Positions 1-10,275 of a stretch of DNA of 64,000 bases are shown here, piece by piece (positions within the stretch are counted from its first letter, which is position 1; every line of letters begins with the position of its first letter). This DNA comes from Hydra vulgaris (taxonomy: Eukaryota; Cnidaria; Hydrozoa; Anthoathecata; Hydridae), in assembly GCF_038396675.1 (NCBI RefSeq), contig NC_088921.1, positions 46,887,001-46,951,000 on the forward strand, given 5' to 3'. Below the pieces are notes generated by a model. The model ran no database searches and was not told where the DNA came from. It worked only from the letters and a program-made list of their open reading frames with translations. A program made the translations under genes and the position numbers.

Positions 1-890
1 TTTGGCATGACCTCGTCTATATGTTATAAATATAATTTTTTGTTAGTATTTTATCCTAAAAGCAAAAATTGAAAAATTTTCTCAAACATAAATCAAAAAT
101 ATAACATTGAAAATTATTTACAATGTTATACTTTTTTAAATGTTTTCGGATAAGAAGAATGTACTTCTTCCTATCTGAAAACATTCAGAAGATGCCCAAA
201 ATACTCGATAATGTTTTCATCTTCTGAAAACATTCAGAAGATGAAAACATCATAAATAGACACAAATACGGATTTGTTAAACTTTTAAATACTTTAGATC
301 CAGCTATAGCAAGTTTGAGAGCATTCATGTTGGTCATGTAAACTAAGAGTATTAAAAAATTCTTTAATTTATTAGAAAGCAAGCCAACTAAAACAGTTTT
401 ATTAAGTAAAGATTCTAAAGGCATATCTGAGAAACTATTCGAAAAAATGCCATTACCATTCATATTGACTAATCGAGTATTTTATTTTAATTGATTAAAG
501 TCGTTTTAAAAAAATTCAGTTTAAATTTATTTTGAAAATGTTAAATAAAAAAGAAAATGTTTAAAAGCATTAAATATATTTAATAAAATATAAAATACAA
601 AAATATTATAAAATAAATATTTATTATAATATATAATAGTTATATAAAAATACTGAATAAAATAAAAATACTTAAATTCAAAATGTATGTGTTTGAATAC
701 ACCAATACATTTCGTATTCAAGTACATTTTTTGAGTATTATTTCTTAAGTATTATCTTCCATATATGTACAACATGCGTTTTTTTCAAAAATGGATTATT
801 TCTTATATATTATTTTACTCTTTTATAAAAATGTTATTGTTGTTTCCTGAGTTATTAGACTTGAATTTTTTATTTGCATTGTTTGAATCG
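1..890. other. AT-rich region without a supported gene
   Basis: No convincing coding exon was recognised. A 92-codon open frame on the minus strand (185-463) has no recognisable domain. A short inverted repeat at 211-250 has 17-bp arms reading ATGTTTTCATCTTCTGA and its complement. The rest is low-complexity AT-rich sequence. Confidence 0.5.
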
Positions 891-1000
891 TATATAAAAA
901 TTGTTTAAAGCTATTTAATGCTTATTAAATGTTAAATGCGTAGACTATATAAAAATTGTTTAAAGCTCTTTACTGCTTATTAAATGTTAAATGCGTAGAC
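891..1000. repeat. 55-bp tandem duplication (2 copies)
   Basis: Two adjacent 55-bp copies (891-945, 946-1000) begin TATATAAAAATTGTTTAAAG and differ at about two positions. The duplication lies just downstream of the 3' end of the ankyrin gene. No function is evident. Confidence 0.85.
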
Positions 1001-1133
1001 TATATAATATAATATATATATAAAAATGACTTTATATATAAAACTTACCATCAATTAACAGCTAAAAGCAACATAAGAAACATAAGCCTCAGTTACAAAC
1101 ACTCAGACATAAACGCAAATATATTTGAATCCT

Positions 1134-2279
1134 TTAATAAAGCTTTACAAGGAAGTCTTTAGAAGAGCATATACAATAGTCTAACAATAAAATTGTTTTT
1201 AAGTTAATGCACAGTTGAAAGGGAGTCACATTTAAATTTGTCTTAATAAATGGATTTCCACCGTGTTTAGTTAAAACATCAAGCATTTTTAAGCTCAACA
1301 TTGAATTGTCTTTTGATGTAGCAATCACTAAATGCATTGGTGACCAACCTGTATTAGAAACACTATTAGGACTAGCTCCATTTTCTAAAAGATAACGCAA
1401 CACCTCAAAGTTTCCACCTATTACTGCTGCATGCACCGGTGAAAATCCTTCGTCGTCAATCGAGTGTAGTGATGATCCATTTTTTATTAATATTTTTGTG
1501 CATTTAAGGCAACCTTTGTAGGCTGCTTCGTGTATTAAAGAGTCTTTTTTTCTAATTTCTGACATAATAATAAATTTTTTTTTAACTAATGTTTTAACTA
1601 ATTTGCATTCGTCCGATTTAATTGCTTGAAGTATTTGGTAGAATCTTTTTTCAGATTCGCTTACCTTTTTTGTGAATGGTACATAAAGAAGATTCTGGAG
1701 CCCTTCTTCAGAAAAATTTGAATTTGATCCGAAGTACTCCGTTTTGATTGGTTTAAGATGCTTACTTATTTTCGTAGAAGTTTTTTGAGCTTTTTCATTT
1801 TGAAACGGTATGTTGTGCGGATTCAAAAAGCTAAAGCGAGCCGTCATTGGAGTTTTTAGCTTAAGTGATTTTCTTGAAGTTAGCATTTCTGGATCAAGAG
1901 TTGTTTCTGTGAAGGCTCGCGACCGTCTTTTTCCATCTTCAGATGTGTTAACCCTATCTTCAATTATTTTGTTTGTCAAAATATCACTTTCAGAAATTTG
2001 CATCATTGACTGCGTTTTTTCTACAACATCATTCTCTGAGTTTATTTTAAGTTCCATATCTTCTTCATCTAAACAAGGAGCTGACAAAGCTGAGGTGCTT
2101 GATGAGCGATAAATTTGGAAATTTGTTGGAATTTTTAATTCCTTATTTGATCCGTATAACATCTTCTTTGTTCTTGCGCCAGAACACAAACTTAAACTTT
2201 TTATTTCATTGTTATTAATTTCGTCGTCTTTATTTAAAAACCGAGTATTAAGATACTTAGAAGGAAAAAGTACTTGCAT
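1134..2279 (-). CDS. Ankyrin-repeat protein, single exon
   Basis: This is an uninterrupted 381-codon reading frame. The first ATG is at 2279; the two codons further upstream start with TTG, which is not a plausible eukaryotic start. The first ~220 residues are Ser/Lys/Glu-rich and look disordered. The C-terminal ~150 residues carry about three ankyrin repeats: a helix pair around IHEAAYKGCLKCTKILIKNG, then SPVHAAVIGGNFEVLRYLLE with the following ENGASPN turn, then SPMHLVIAT and a long second helix. Ankyrin repeats are protein-binding modules, so an adaptor or regulatory role in cytoplasm or nucleus is likely, but the partner is unknown. There is no signal peptide or membrane segment. The layout (disordered N-terminus, few C-terminal repeats) occurs in several unrelated adaptor families, so no orthologue is claimed. 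Intron absence could mean a retrocopy, but the frame is intact. Confidence 0.8.
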   Translation of the reverse strand: MQVLFPSKYLNTRFLNKDDEINNNEIKSLSLCSGARTKKMLYGSNKELKIPTNFQIYRSSSTSALSAPCLDEEDMELKINSENDVVEKTQSMMQISESDILTNKIIEDRVNTSEDGKRRSRAFTETTLDPEMLTSRKSLKLKTPMTARFSFLNPHNIPFQNEKAQKTSTKISKHLKPIKTEYFGSNSNFSEEGLQNLLYVPFTKKVSESEKRFYQILQAIKSDECKLVKTLVKKKFIIMSEIRKKDSLIHEAAYKGCLKCTKILIKNGSSLHSIDDEGFSPVHAAVIGGNFEVLRYLLENGASPNSVSNTGWSPMHLVIATSKDNSMLSLKMLDVLTKHGGNPFIKTNLNVTPFQLCINLKTILLLDYCICSSKDFLVKLY

Positions 2280-2285
2280 TTTCAA

Positions 2286-5200
2286 AATAATAACTTAAGG
2301 AAGAAGTCTTAGTGTTTTAAATAAAAAAGCAGATTTTATTTTCAAAAGATTGTTGTGTTTCCATAGAAAACATTATTGTTTACACCAACTAACAAGCGTT
2401 AAGTTTAGCACAAAAAGGTTTATATTTAGTACTTAAGATACCGAGCTTAATATCATTAAAAAAATTGTTTTTTTTTCGGAACGATATAAAAGATAAACTT
2501 GATAAAGTGATGCGATATTATATAGATAATACAGAAATGCAAATAGACGTCTTATTATGATGTTAAGCGGAACGAAATAAGAAATAAAAAATCTTAAGAG
2601 CTAATTAAAATATTTTTACTCATAAATTCAGATTTAATGGTAAAAAAAAAGAGTTTAAATTTGATTTACGATTACTTTTCGTATACCAGATTACCAATTA
2701 CTCCTTGTATAAAATGGAAAATTTCAATTATTTAAAAAAATAACAATTATAAAAAAATAAACTTTGTTACTAACGTCATTTTTAATTACCTATTGTCAAA
2801 TAACGAGTAAAAACATTTAGATAGTTATTTTGACAAGCTATACAAAAAACGATTTTTTGTGGGGAAAAAAGATATATAGTTAAATGTCTCCGCCTATACC
2901 TATATCCTATAATATTTTAATGAGGAACTTAATGCCTAAGCCGATATCATCCATTCTTACAGTCGGCCTTACATTACTTCCTTTAACAATTAAATTAAGT
3001 TAACCACGTGGTAAGGTACTCTTGAATCCTTAATAATTTGTGAATATCTACTTAATCAATTTTAAGAATTAAACCTATTTATTATATTAGAGTGATAGTT
3101 TGATGCAATCGTATAATTTGTCTATAGTTTGTCTACTAATTTCTTAATTTCTTAATATATAAACATGATAATTTTTAATTTTTTTTTAGAAAACTAAAAA
3201 TTAGAATGTCAGGTAATAAACTATTTCAATCTTAGTCTGTTAAAATGTTTTGTCCTAAACCGTCTTTTTTGTAGATTATGTATTAAACCGTCTATAAGTT
3301 ATGTGGAACTTAGTCTTGCTAAGTACTAATAATATTAGTAATGGCGTTCTTTTGAGTATATGTTAGTCGCTTTTCAATTTTTAAAAATATTTTTTTTATT
3401 CTTTCAATTTTGTTTTTAATTTACGTATATATTTAGTTTATCATTATTATATAGGTGAAAATATCAATGAGGGAAACATTGGTTAGTTTTTCTAAAGTTT
3501 ATATTTTAATGTATATATTATATTTATTGTATGTTTATATTTAAGCAATCGTTAATGTAAAACATTAGGATTTAATAACAAAATTTTTTATTAGTATTTA
3601 TTTATTTGAATCATATATTTAGATTGAAATAACAATGAAGAAAGCATTGACTAATTTTTAAAAGTTTATATTACTTTATAAACTTTGTTTACTTTTATAA
3701 ACTTGTTTGTGTTTTTTTGTAAATATTTTAGAAAAAAAAAACATGTTTATATAAAGAAAAATTTTATAGCAATGTTTTTATCTGCATTCATACTCTAACA
3801 GTACGAAACGGTAAGATTAAATCATTTTAAAATTTGACTTTTAGTTTGAATATAAAACTTTATGTTTAAATTAAACGTAGAATAAATACCTTGAATATTT
3901 TAATATTAGAAAAAAAATTATATATATATATCGATGGCGCAGATTCGTAAGATGTTTTATTTTTATTTTTTTGAATTTTTGTATTAAATTATGATGCTTA
4001 CCCATTTTCCTAAATTTAATGGAATGTTTTTTTTTTTTTATATTTTTGTACTTTTGTTGAGTTGTTTTATACTTTCAACTGTTGTTTGTTTTATTCTTTG
4101 GTCTGTTGTTGTTCTTTATTCTAAATCACAATAAAAAAGTATTTATTACTTTTATATACATTTTTTTGTTTAATATTGTTTGATATCTTAATATTGTTTG
4201 ATATCTTAATATTGTTTGATATCTTAATATTGTTTGATATCTTAATATTGTTTGATATCTTAATATTGTTTGATATCTTAATATTGTTTGATATCTTATG
4301 TTTTTTTAGCATTTTAATAATTTTTCTGTTAGATTTAACTTAATTTAATTATTACTTACTAAGTTTGTTATGTTGTGTCTTTTTTTTGACACACTTCATA
4401 ACGAATTTACTCTTTATAAATTTATTATTTATGTTCTAAATTTATCTTTTTTTAAACTCTACAATTTATACTATAGATTATTGGTCTTCTCTATTTTTAC
4501 ACTATAGTTTTGTAATTCGCTTTTTATTTGATTTGTTTATTAAGTGTAAAATTATTGGTTAAGTAAAAAGCTGAATATATTTTAAATTTTAAGTTTTTTT
4601 AATGTTGTTGTTGCTTGTTTTAATGATGATGTTAGTTAATGTTTAAAAATATTGACAAACAGAATATTGATATAAATTTTAGAATAAGAAAAAATCCTTT
4701 TGTTAAATTTTCCGACGATTTTTTTTTAATTTTAAGTGAATCGTCTAACGGACGTCCCCCGAACGGTGCATGCCCATTGGAATATTGATATATGGGTTAT
4801 TATCATTACATTAAAACTTTAAGAAGCATAGAAAATTTATATATATGTTTCATATTTGTTCAAACTCGATTGGTGCTACGTACACTGCACATATGCTTTT
4901 GTCTGTAAGAGGACATTACTTTCTCATGTTCAGTTAGCTTTATTCTGATTTTATTTATACAACAATGTCAATTTTAAAACTTTTGATAAAATAACGTTTA
5001 TTTTCTGTCTTGTTTTGCACATGGCTAACTATATGTCACACATTCAACAATGAATTATTATTTAAAATCAGCGAACATTCATTACCAGGTATATCATTAA
5101 AAAAGTATGATGTGTTACACTGTTGTTATATATAAGTTAAAACTATTGTTATATAAATATATATTTTTTATTTCTTTAGGTCAGTTTTTTTGGTTTGTCT

Positions 5201-5589
5201 TCTATTGAATGATGTTTCAAGTTTAGAAAATTTTCATAACTTAAAATTTAGTTAAATTTATATATGCATATATATATATATTTATATATATTTTATAAAT
5301 TATTTTGTATAAATATATTGTAAGTTAAAAATAGTATTTATTTCTTTTGTTAAATAATGTTTAGCTTAAATTTTTTTTTTTTCTATAAATACTTTTTTAA
5401 CGTTTCGTTTGGAAATAAATTTTGTTGAAAAGATATATTTTGTTCTCTTTTCTTAACAATAAAACTTTTTTTAATTGTAAATAAACTTTGTAAAGATTTA
5501 TTTTGTTCCTATTTATTTACATTAAAATTTGTACATTTTGTTTCTTTTTCTTAACAACTGACGATTTGCTAATTGTATGTAAATATATA
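2286..5589. other. Gene-free AT-rich interval
   Basis: No coding exon with recognisable similarity was seen on either strand. The interval holds long A/T runs, short (TA)n stretches near 3916 and 5270, and the 18-bp tandem array at 4172-4297. The left part would contain the promoter of the divergently placed ankyrin gene, but no clear core promoter element stands out. Confidence 0.5.
4172..4297. repeat. 18-bp tandem array, 7 copies
   Basis: Seven uninterrupted, essentially identical copies of AATATTGTTTGATATCTT. Being a multiple of 3, it is open in some frames and reads KISNNI repeats on the minus strand, but flanking sequence gives no sign of a gene. The near-identity suggests recent expansion. 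Confidence 0.95.
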
Positions 5590-5598
5590 TAGGGGAGA

Positions 5599-5650
5599 GT
5601 TGCCGAAATTGGAACAGCTCCTTAATTGGAGCTGTTCCAATTTCGGCAAC
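5599..5650. repeat. Perfect hairpin formed by left TIR and adjacent complement
   Basis: The left TIR is followed at once by its own complement: 23-bp perfect arms (GTTGCCGAAATTGGAACAGC... and its reverse complement ending TTTCGGCAAC) around a 6-nt spacer. The right end has no such second arm. The extra arm means the left end could extrude a cruciform or present two transposase sites head to head. Confidence 0.93.
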
Positions 5651-6632
5651 TTAGCTTTATTTAGAAACTGGAACTTATTCTACTTTCATGAATATTTTTT
5701 CTTGTAAAGAAAATAATTTTATTTATTTTTTGAAACTTCTAGTATTTAAACTTAAAAACTGCACGTATGTGAATAAAATTACTTTTTTTTAAAGAAAAAA
5801 TTTTTTGCGATCTAATTTTATCGTTGCATTTAAACGATTACAGAAGCTTAACGATATTAAGTTTGATGATAATTTTTTTAAAATTTTAAATTTTAAGGGT
5901 TTCAAGTCTATGTGATATTAAGAGCTTATATCGTAAGTTGTTACTTGTATGTAAATATTTTGCTACAACACCATAGTCCTATGTTGCCCAGAATGGAACT
6001 TCAAAAGTTGCCGTAATTGAAACGATGTCATCTCATAACACGCTACTTGACGTCCGAATTATCAGAAAATTTCATTAGTCCGACTGTATAATATTTTTTA
6101 AAGCGAATTTCTTTTATAGACATAGTATTATTGTTAGACATTTGTTGCTTTTTTGGAATTGGTATTTAGTCTTGCTTTAAAGTATGAAATGATTTTTCAC
6201 AAAAATTTTTTCATAGTCTAAAGTCTAGTCATAGTCTAAGGATATAAAGTTGATTGTAAACATCGTATACTTTAATTAACAAATCATTTTATCTTTAAGT
6301 AAAAAATAAAATGTAAAAGTTTTACAAAAGTTATACATTTCTTTTTAACGGATAAACTTGCAAGACAACATAAAGTATATACCCAGCATAAGTTTTTTAC
6401 TGTATATAGAAGTTAATATATAAAGTTGCAAACTTTATATAGTTTATATAGATTTTGATTTATATAGTTAATGATTAACTAAACAAAAATGATGAAAAAT
6501 AATGATTATATAATGAGTATATAATTAACTTAATCATGTATGAATAACAAATAAATATATGAAAAAATAAGCCTGTAATAAGATTATAAAACTTTCCTTA
6601 TGTATCTTCATAGTAATTTGCTTTTATTTTAG

Positions 6633-8169
6633 CAAACACCACGAAAATATGGAAAATGGAAAGTAGAAAACTTGAAAAAGGCTGTTGAAGCAATAAAACA
6701 AGGAGAAATCAGCTTAAATGAAGCCGCTTATGAATTTTGTATTCCAAAAGCAACTTTATCAAGGCATATAAATGAAAAAAACAAAGTTGCTGTTGCAAAT
6801 GTGAAATTTCATGGTCGACTAACCACCTTACCTAATAAAATTAGCTGAACTAGCTGATCACTGTTTATTATTAGAATCGATGTACTTTGGATTAAGGATG
6901 GATGATCTTCGTCGTCTAGCATTTGATATTGCAGAAGCTAACAACATCACACATAATTTTAACAAACAAACACGAATGGCAGGAAAAAAGTGGTATTATG
7001 CATTTATGCAAAGGCACCCACAACTGTCGCTTCGTGGGCCTGAATCAACATCAATTGCACGTGCACAAGGTTTTAATAAAGAGCGAGTGCAATCTTTCTT
7101 TAATTTACTTTCAAAGTTATACATGGAAGAAAAGTTAACTCCAGACAGACTTTATAATATGGATGAAACTAGTTTATCAACAGTACAAGATGGTCAGATA
7201 AAAATTATTAGTGCAAGGGGCAAAAAACGAGTTGGAATTATGACTAGTAGTGAACGAGGAAATTCAGTAACAGCTGTAGTTTGTGTATTTGCAGCAGGAT
7301 TTTATGTTCCACCAATGTTAATATATAAACGCAAAAGAATGAAACCAGAAATAACAAATGGTGCACCTCCAGGAACTGTATTTAGTACTCAAGAGAAAGG
7401 ATGGATGTCAAATGAAGGTTTTAGAGATTGGCTCAATCATTTCATTAAAGTTGTTAAACCTTTAAAACAATCAAAAGTTTTGTTGATACTTGATGGTCAT
7501 GTTACACATTCAAAAAATTTGGCAGCGATATATCTAGCACGAAATGCTGGAGTGCGTATGGTATCACTACCTCCCCATACTACACACAGACTACAACCAT
7601 TAGACGTTGCGTTCTTTGGACCACTTGGTACATACTATGATGAAGCTATGCGAAAATGGATGCGGTCACATATATCACAACCAGTAACAACTTGGCAAGT
7701 TGCAGAATTATTTGGTGACGCATATAGTCAGGCAGCATCATTGAGAATTGCTATGAAAGGATTTCAGGCTAGTGGGTTGTGGCCTTTGGACATAAATGTA
7801 TTCACTGATTCTGATTTTACAGCCTCTTCATATACTGATGTTGGTCCTTCAAACAATCTTCAGTCATCTGAAAGTATAGATGGGATGACAAAACTATCTA
7901 CAGATAAATCAAGTGAAAAAAAATTAAAATGTCATGTTTCAGTTTCAACTTTGTCTCTTTTGCCAGTGGTTTCACTTGAAGTAAAAAACAAAAAAAGAAG
8001 ATCACGAACAACTCAGGCGGCTGATCTTACAAGCTTTCCATATAGACGTGTTCTAGAAATTACACCAAGAAATCAAAAGCACACACTAAATCAAATAGCT
8101 TCCAAACAAATTAAAAAATCTACAAAAAAAAAGCTCACACTAAATCCAATAACTGCCAAACTATTGTAA
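6633..8169 (+). pseudogene. pogo/Tigger-like DDE transposase, frameshifted
   Basis: A splice-acceptor-like TTTTATTTTAG ends at 6632. The frame then reads TPRKYGKWKVENLKKAVEAI and on to ATLSRHINEK, a Psq/CENP-B-type helix-turn-helix. Near 6830-6841 an extra base shifts the frame (the first frame stops at 6846-6848); coding continues in the next frame as LAELADHCLLLE and then the long open frame from 6880. The DDE_1 endonuclease core carries YNMDET, LLILDGHVTH and HRLQPLDVAFFGPL, which supply the three expected acidic residues. The C-terminal ~120 residues are Lys/Ser-rich. This enzyme would cut and rejoin the element's own TIRs in the nucleus. Upstream exon(s) before 6633 were not located. The frameshift suggests this copy no longer makes full-length protein, unless it is a sequencing error. 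Confidence 0.9.
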
Positions 8170-8683
8170 AAACTACAGGAAAGCAAAGTAGCACTTGACT
8201 CAATCACCATGGACCAAATGAAATTGAGCACATCAAATAAAATCACCATCGCCACCACAGCACACCACATATCACCACTAGCATCCCAAGTGCAGAAGCT
8301 GCAAGAAAAAAAGACTTATGAATTGCGAAAAAAGGATTAAATATTTGTTGTAATTTTTATTTGTTATTATATCTTTTAAATATCTTTTTTTAAAAAGCTA
8401 ATCAATTAATTTTTCCTTTGAGCCATAAGTTTTATAGCTGTAATTTATTCAAATATTAGAACTGTTCTAATTAAAGAATATATGTGTTCCATTCAAGGAG
8501 ACCAGTTGCCTTTATTGGAACAAAATGGTGCCTTGAAAAATCAAAGTTTATATCCAATAAGGGTGCGATCAATAGAGTCGAATCATTAATAAAAGCATAG
8601 TAGGGTTGTATATCTATATTATTTAATTAATAAATGTTTTCATAGTTAAGCCATCTTTGGTTAATAAATTTTTTTTCCTAAAG

Positions 8684-8708
8684 TGTTCCAATTAAGGCAA
8701 CTCTCCCC
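8684..8708 (-). repeat. Right terminal inverted repeat of the pogo element
   Basis: Matches the left end in inverted orientation (complement GGGGAGAGTTGCCTTAATTG) and abuts the TA duplication at 8709-8710. Confidence 0.9.
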
Positions 8709-8710
8709 TA

Positions 8711-10275
8711 CTTTATTTATATTATTTTGGCTAAAGCACTTTTTGATTTTAAATCTCGATTACGTTTCATTAAAACAACTCTTTTTACCTGCCGATTAAA
8801 CGTAAGGGTAAGAGAGGTCGAAATTTTGTTATAGCCTTTGATTTGAAATGACATGCAAATGTCATCGATGTTCGAGATACATGTGTTATTAACGTATTAA
8901 CGTAATCAATCAAGTAAGTCTGCGCATCTAAGACTACTAAGAGACAACTATCTTTACTTAAGTAAGCTGATGTTACATACAAACCTTTTTCTCGAAATAA
9001 GTAATTAACAAGTTTTTTATTTTACACGAAATATACATGTGTCTTATTATAATTATAATGCATAAGACTGAAAGAAAAGGGTTTGATGTGTCACCCTCCT
9101 GCAATAAAACTAAAACTAACTCTTTCTATGAATAACAAAAAGATTAATGTGGGCTTGAAATCATCGTCATTGGTCTTTTGATGATTGAATAAAGGTTATT
9201 TTTTCTAAGTATTTTTATTCAAATTCTTATTAGTAATTTGTTTAAAAAAATGTTCTTGTCATTTATAAAAATAATTCAATATTTTCAGGTTTGGTTTACT
9301 AAACAACCTTAGTCTGTCGAAGAGAATACAAAAAATTTCATCCAAATGTAAAAACAATCAAACATCTACTCTCAGTAGATCTGGTCTGTTATTTGGGGGA
9401 AAAGAGCAGCACATCTCTCCAAAGTAGTCGGAAAAATGAGACAAAACCAATATAAAGTAGTCTTGAAATATTAGTTTCTTCTCTAAATAACTATTTAAAA
9501 AAAATCAAGGCTTTTACACTTATGCAATATGGTGCAACAAAAAAAGTGAATTTATTTAAAACAGAAAAAAATTTAATAATTTTTTTCTGTATTAAATTAA
9601 TTCACTTTTTTCTATTTTAAATTAATAAAACAGAAAAATGTTATTACAGGCGCGGATCATTTTTGATGTTTTTTGATGTTTGAGAGATACACAATAATCA
9701 GTTAGTGTTCAAAGTTACAATTTTTAAAAGACTCCTCTGAACTCAACCCCATCAAAAACGTTTAAGAGCTAGAAAAGCAAGAGACTGGAAAAGAAGTTAT
9801 AACAAACAAGATCTTAGGGAAAACATTATTAGGATCCGACACAATAGCACCGAGTGAAAAATTATGATAAGCTGTGGTCTTTTAAACTAAAAACAAATTC
9901 TGCTTTTTTTCTTCTTATAAGCTGTATAGGCTCGATGAATGTACATTTAATATTTTTTAAACGAATATCAAGTATTAAATTAAAATAAAATATTTAGTTT
10001 ACAAGTAGTTAAAGTACCTAAATTTTCAAAAAATGTTTTTTAAGTTACTTATTCAATATAGCTATCTGCTGTAAAAAAACTGTTTCTTTTTTATTAATGA
10101 ATAACTTTTCTGTTCTGTTCTGCAATGTGCGGGCTTGTTCTGCAATGTGCAGGTTCTTGTAAGTAATAAGTTTTAGCTGTTCAATTTTGAATTCATTACG
10201 GTGCTAAACTTACAGATAAAAAATAGCTGTTTACGGCAATTTTTAGAAGTTATTTAGAAGATAAAACCTGCAATT
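8711..10275. other. Gene-free interval downstream of the secreted-protein gene
   Basis: No convincing exon. A 70-bp imperfect inverted repeat lies at 9541-9610 (arms starting AAAAAGTGAATT). A short stretch near 9735-9760 reads SSELNPIKNV, reminiscent of the last catalytic block of Tc1 transposases, but it is too short to call. A direct duplication TTCTGCAATGTGC lies near 10119-10150, about 130 bp past the stop codon of the large gene. Confidence 0.5.
9541..9610. repeat. Imperfect inverted repeat (~34-bp arms)
   Basis: The left arm AAAAAGTGAATTTATTTAAA is matched in inverted orientation by TTTAAT..AATTCACTTTTT with few mismatches and almost no loop. AT-rich hairpin, possibly a miniature transposon remnant. 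Confidence 0.7.

Larger units (their letters stand above)
5592..8708 (+). mobile_element. pogo-type (Tc1/mariner superfamily) DNA transposon, complete ends
   Basis: Both ends are visible. The left end starts GGGGAGAGTTGCCGAAATTG; the complement of the right end reads GGGGAGAGTTGCCTTAATTG, so terminal inverted repeats of about 25 bp differ at about two positions. Each end is followed by TA (5590-5591 and 8709-8710), the target duplication expected for this superfamily. Sub-terminal copies of the same motif (GTTGCC..TTATTGGAAC-like) occur at 6007-6025 and 8514-8530 and may be extra transposase binding sites. The interior encodes a transposase with a Psq-type helix-turn-helix and a DDE domain, currently broken by a frameshift. 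Total length is 3117 bp. Confidence 0.93.

Noticed and set aside
185-463. 92-codon minus-strand frame as a small gene
   Set aside because: No domain, signal peptide or splice context stands out, and it includes a local inverted repeat; chance remains likelier.
4121-4312. Open frame encoding KISNNI repeats
   Set aside because: It is only the translation of an 18-bp tandem array and has no conserved flanks.
9720-9800. Tc1 transposase relic reading SSELNPIKNV
   Set aside because: Too short, immediately followed by a stop, and no neighbouring blocks could be found.
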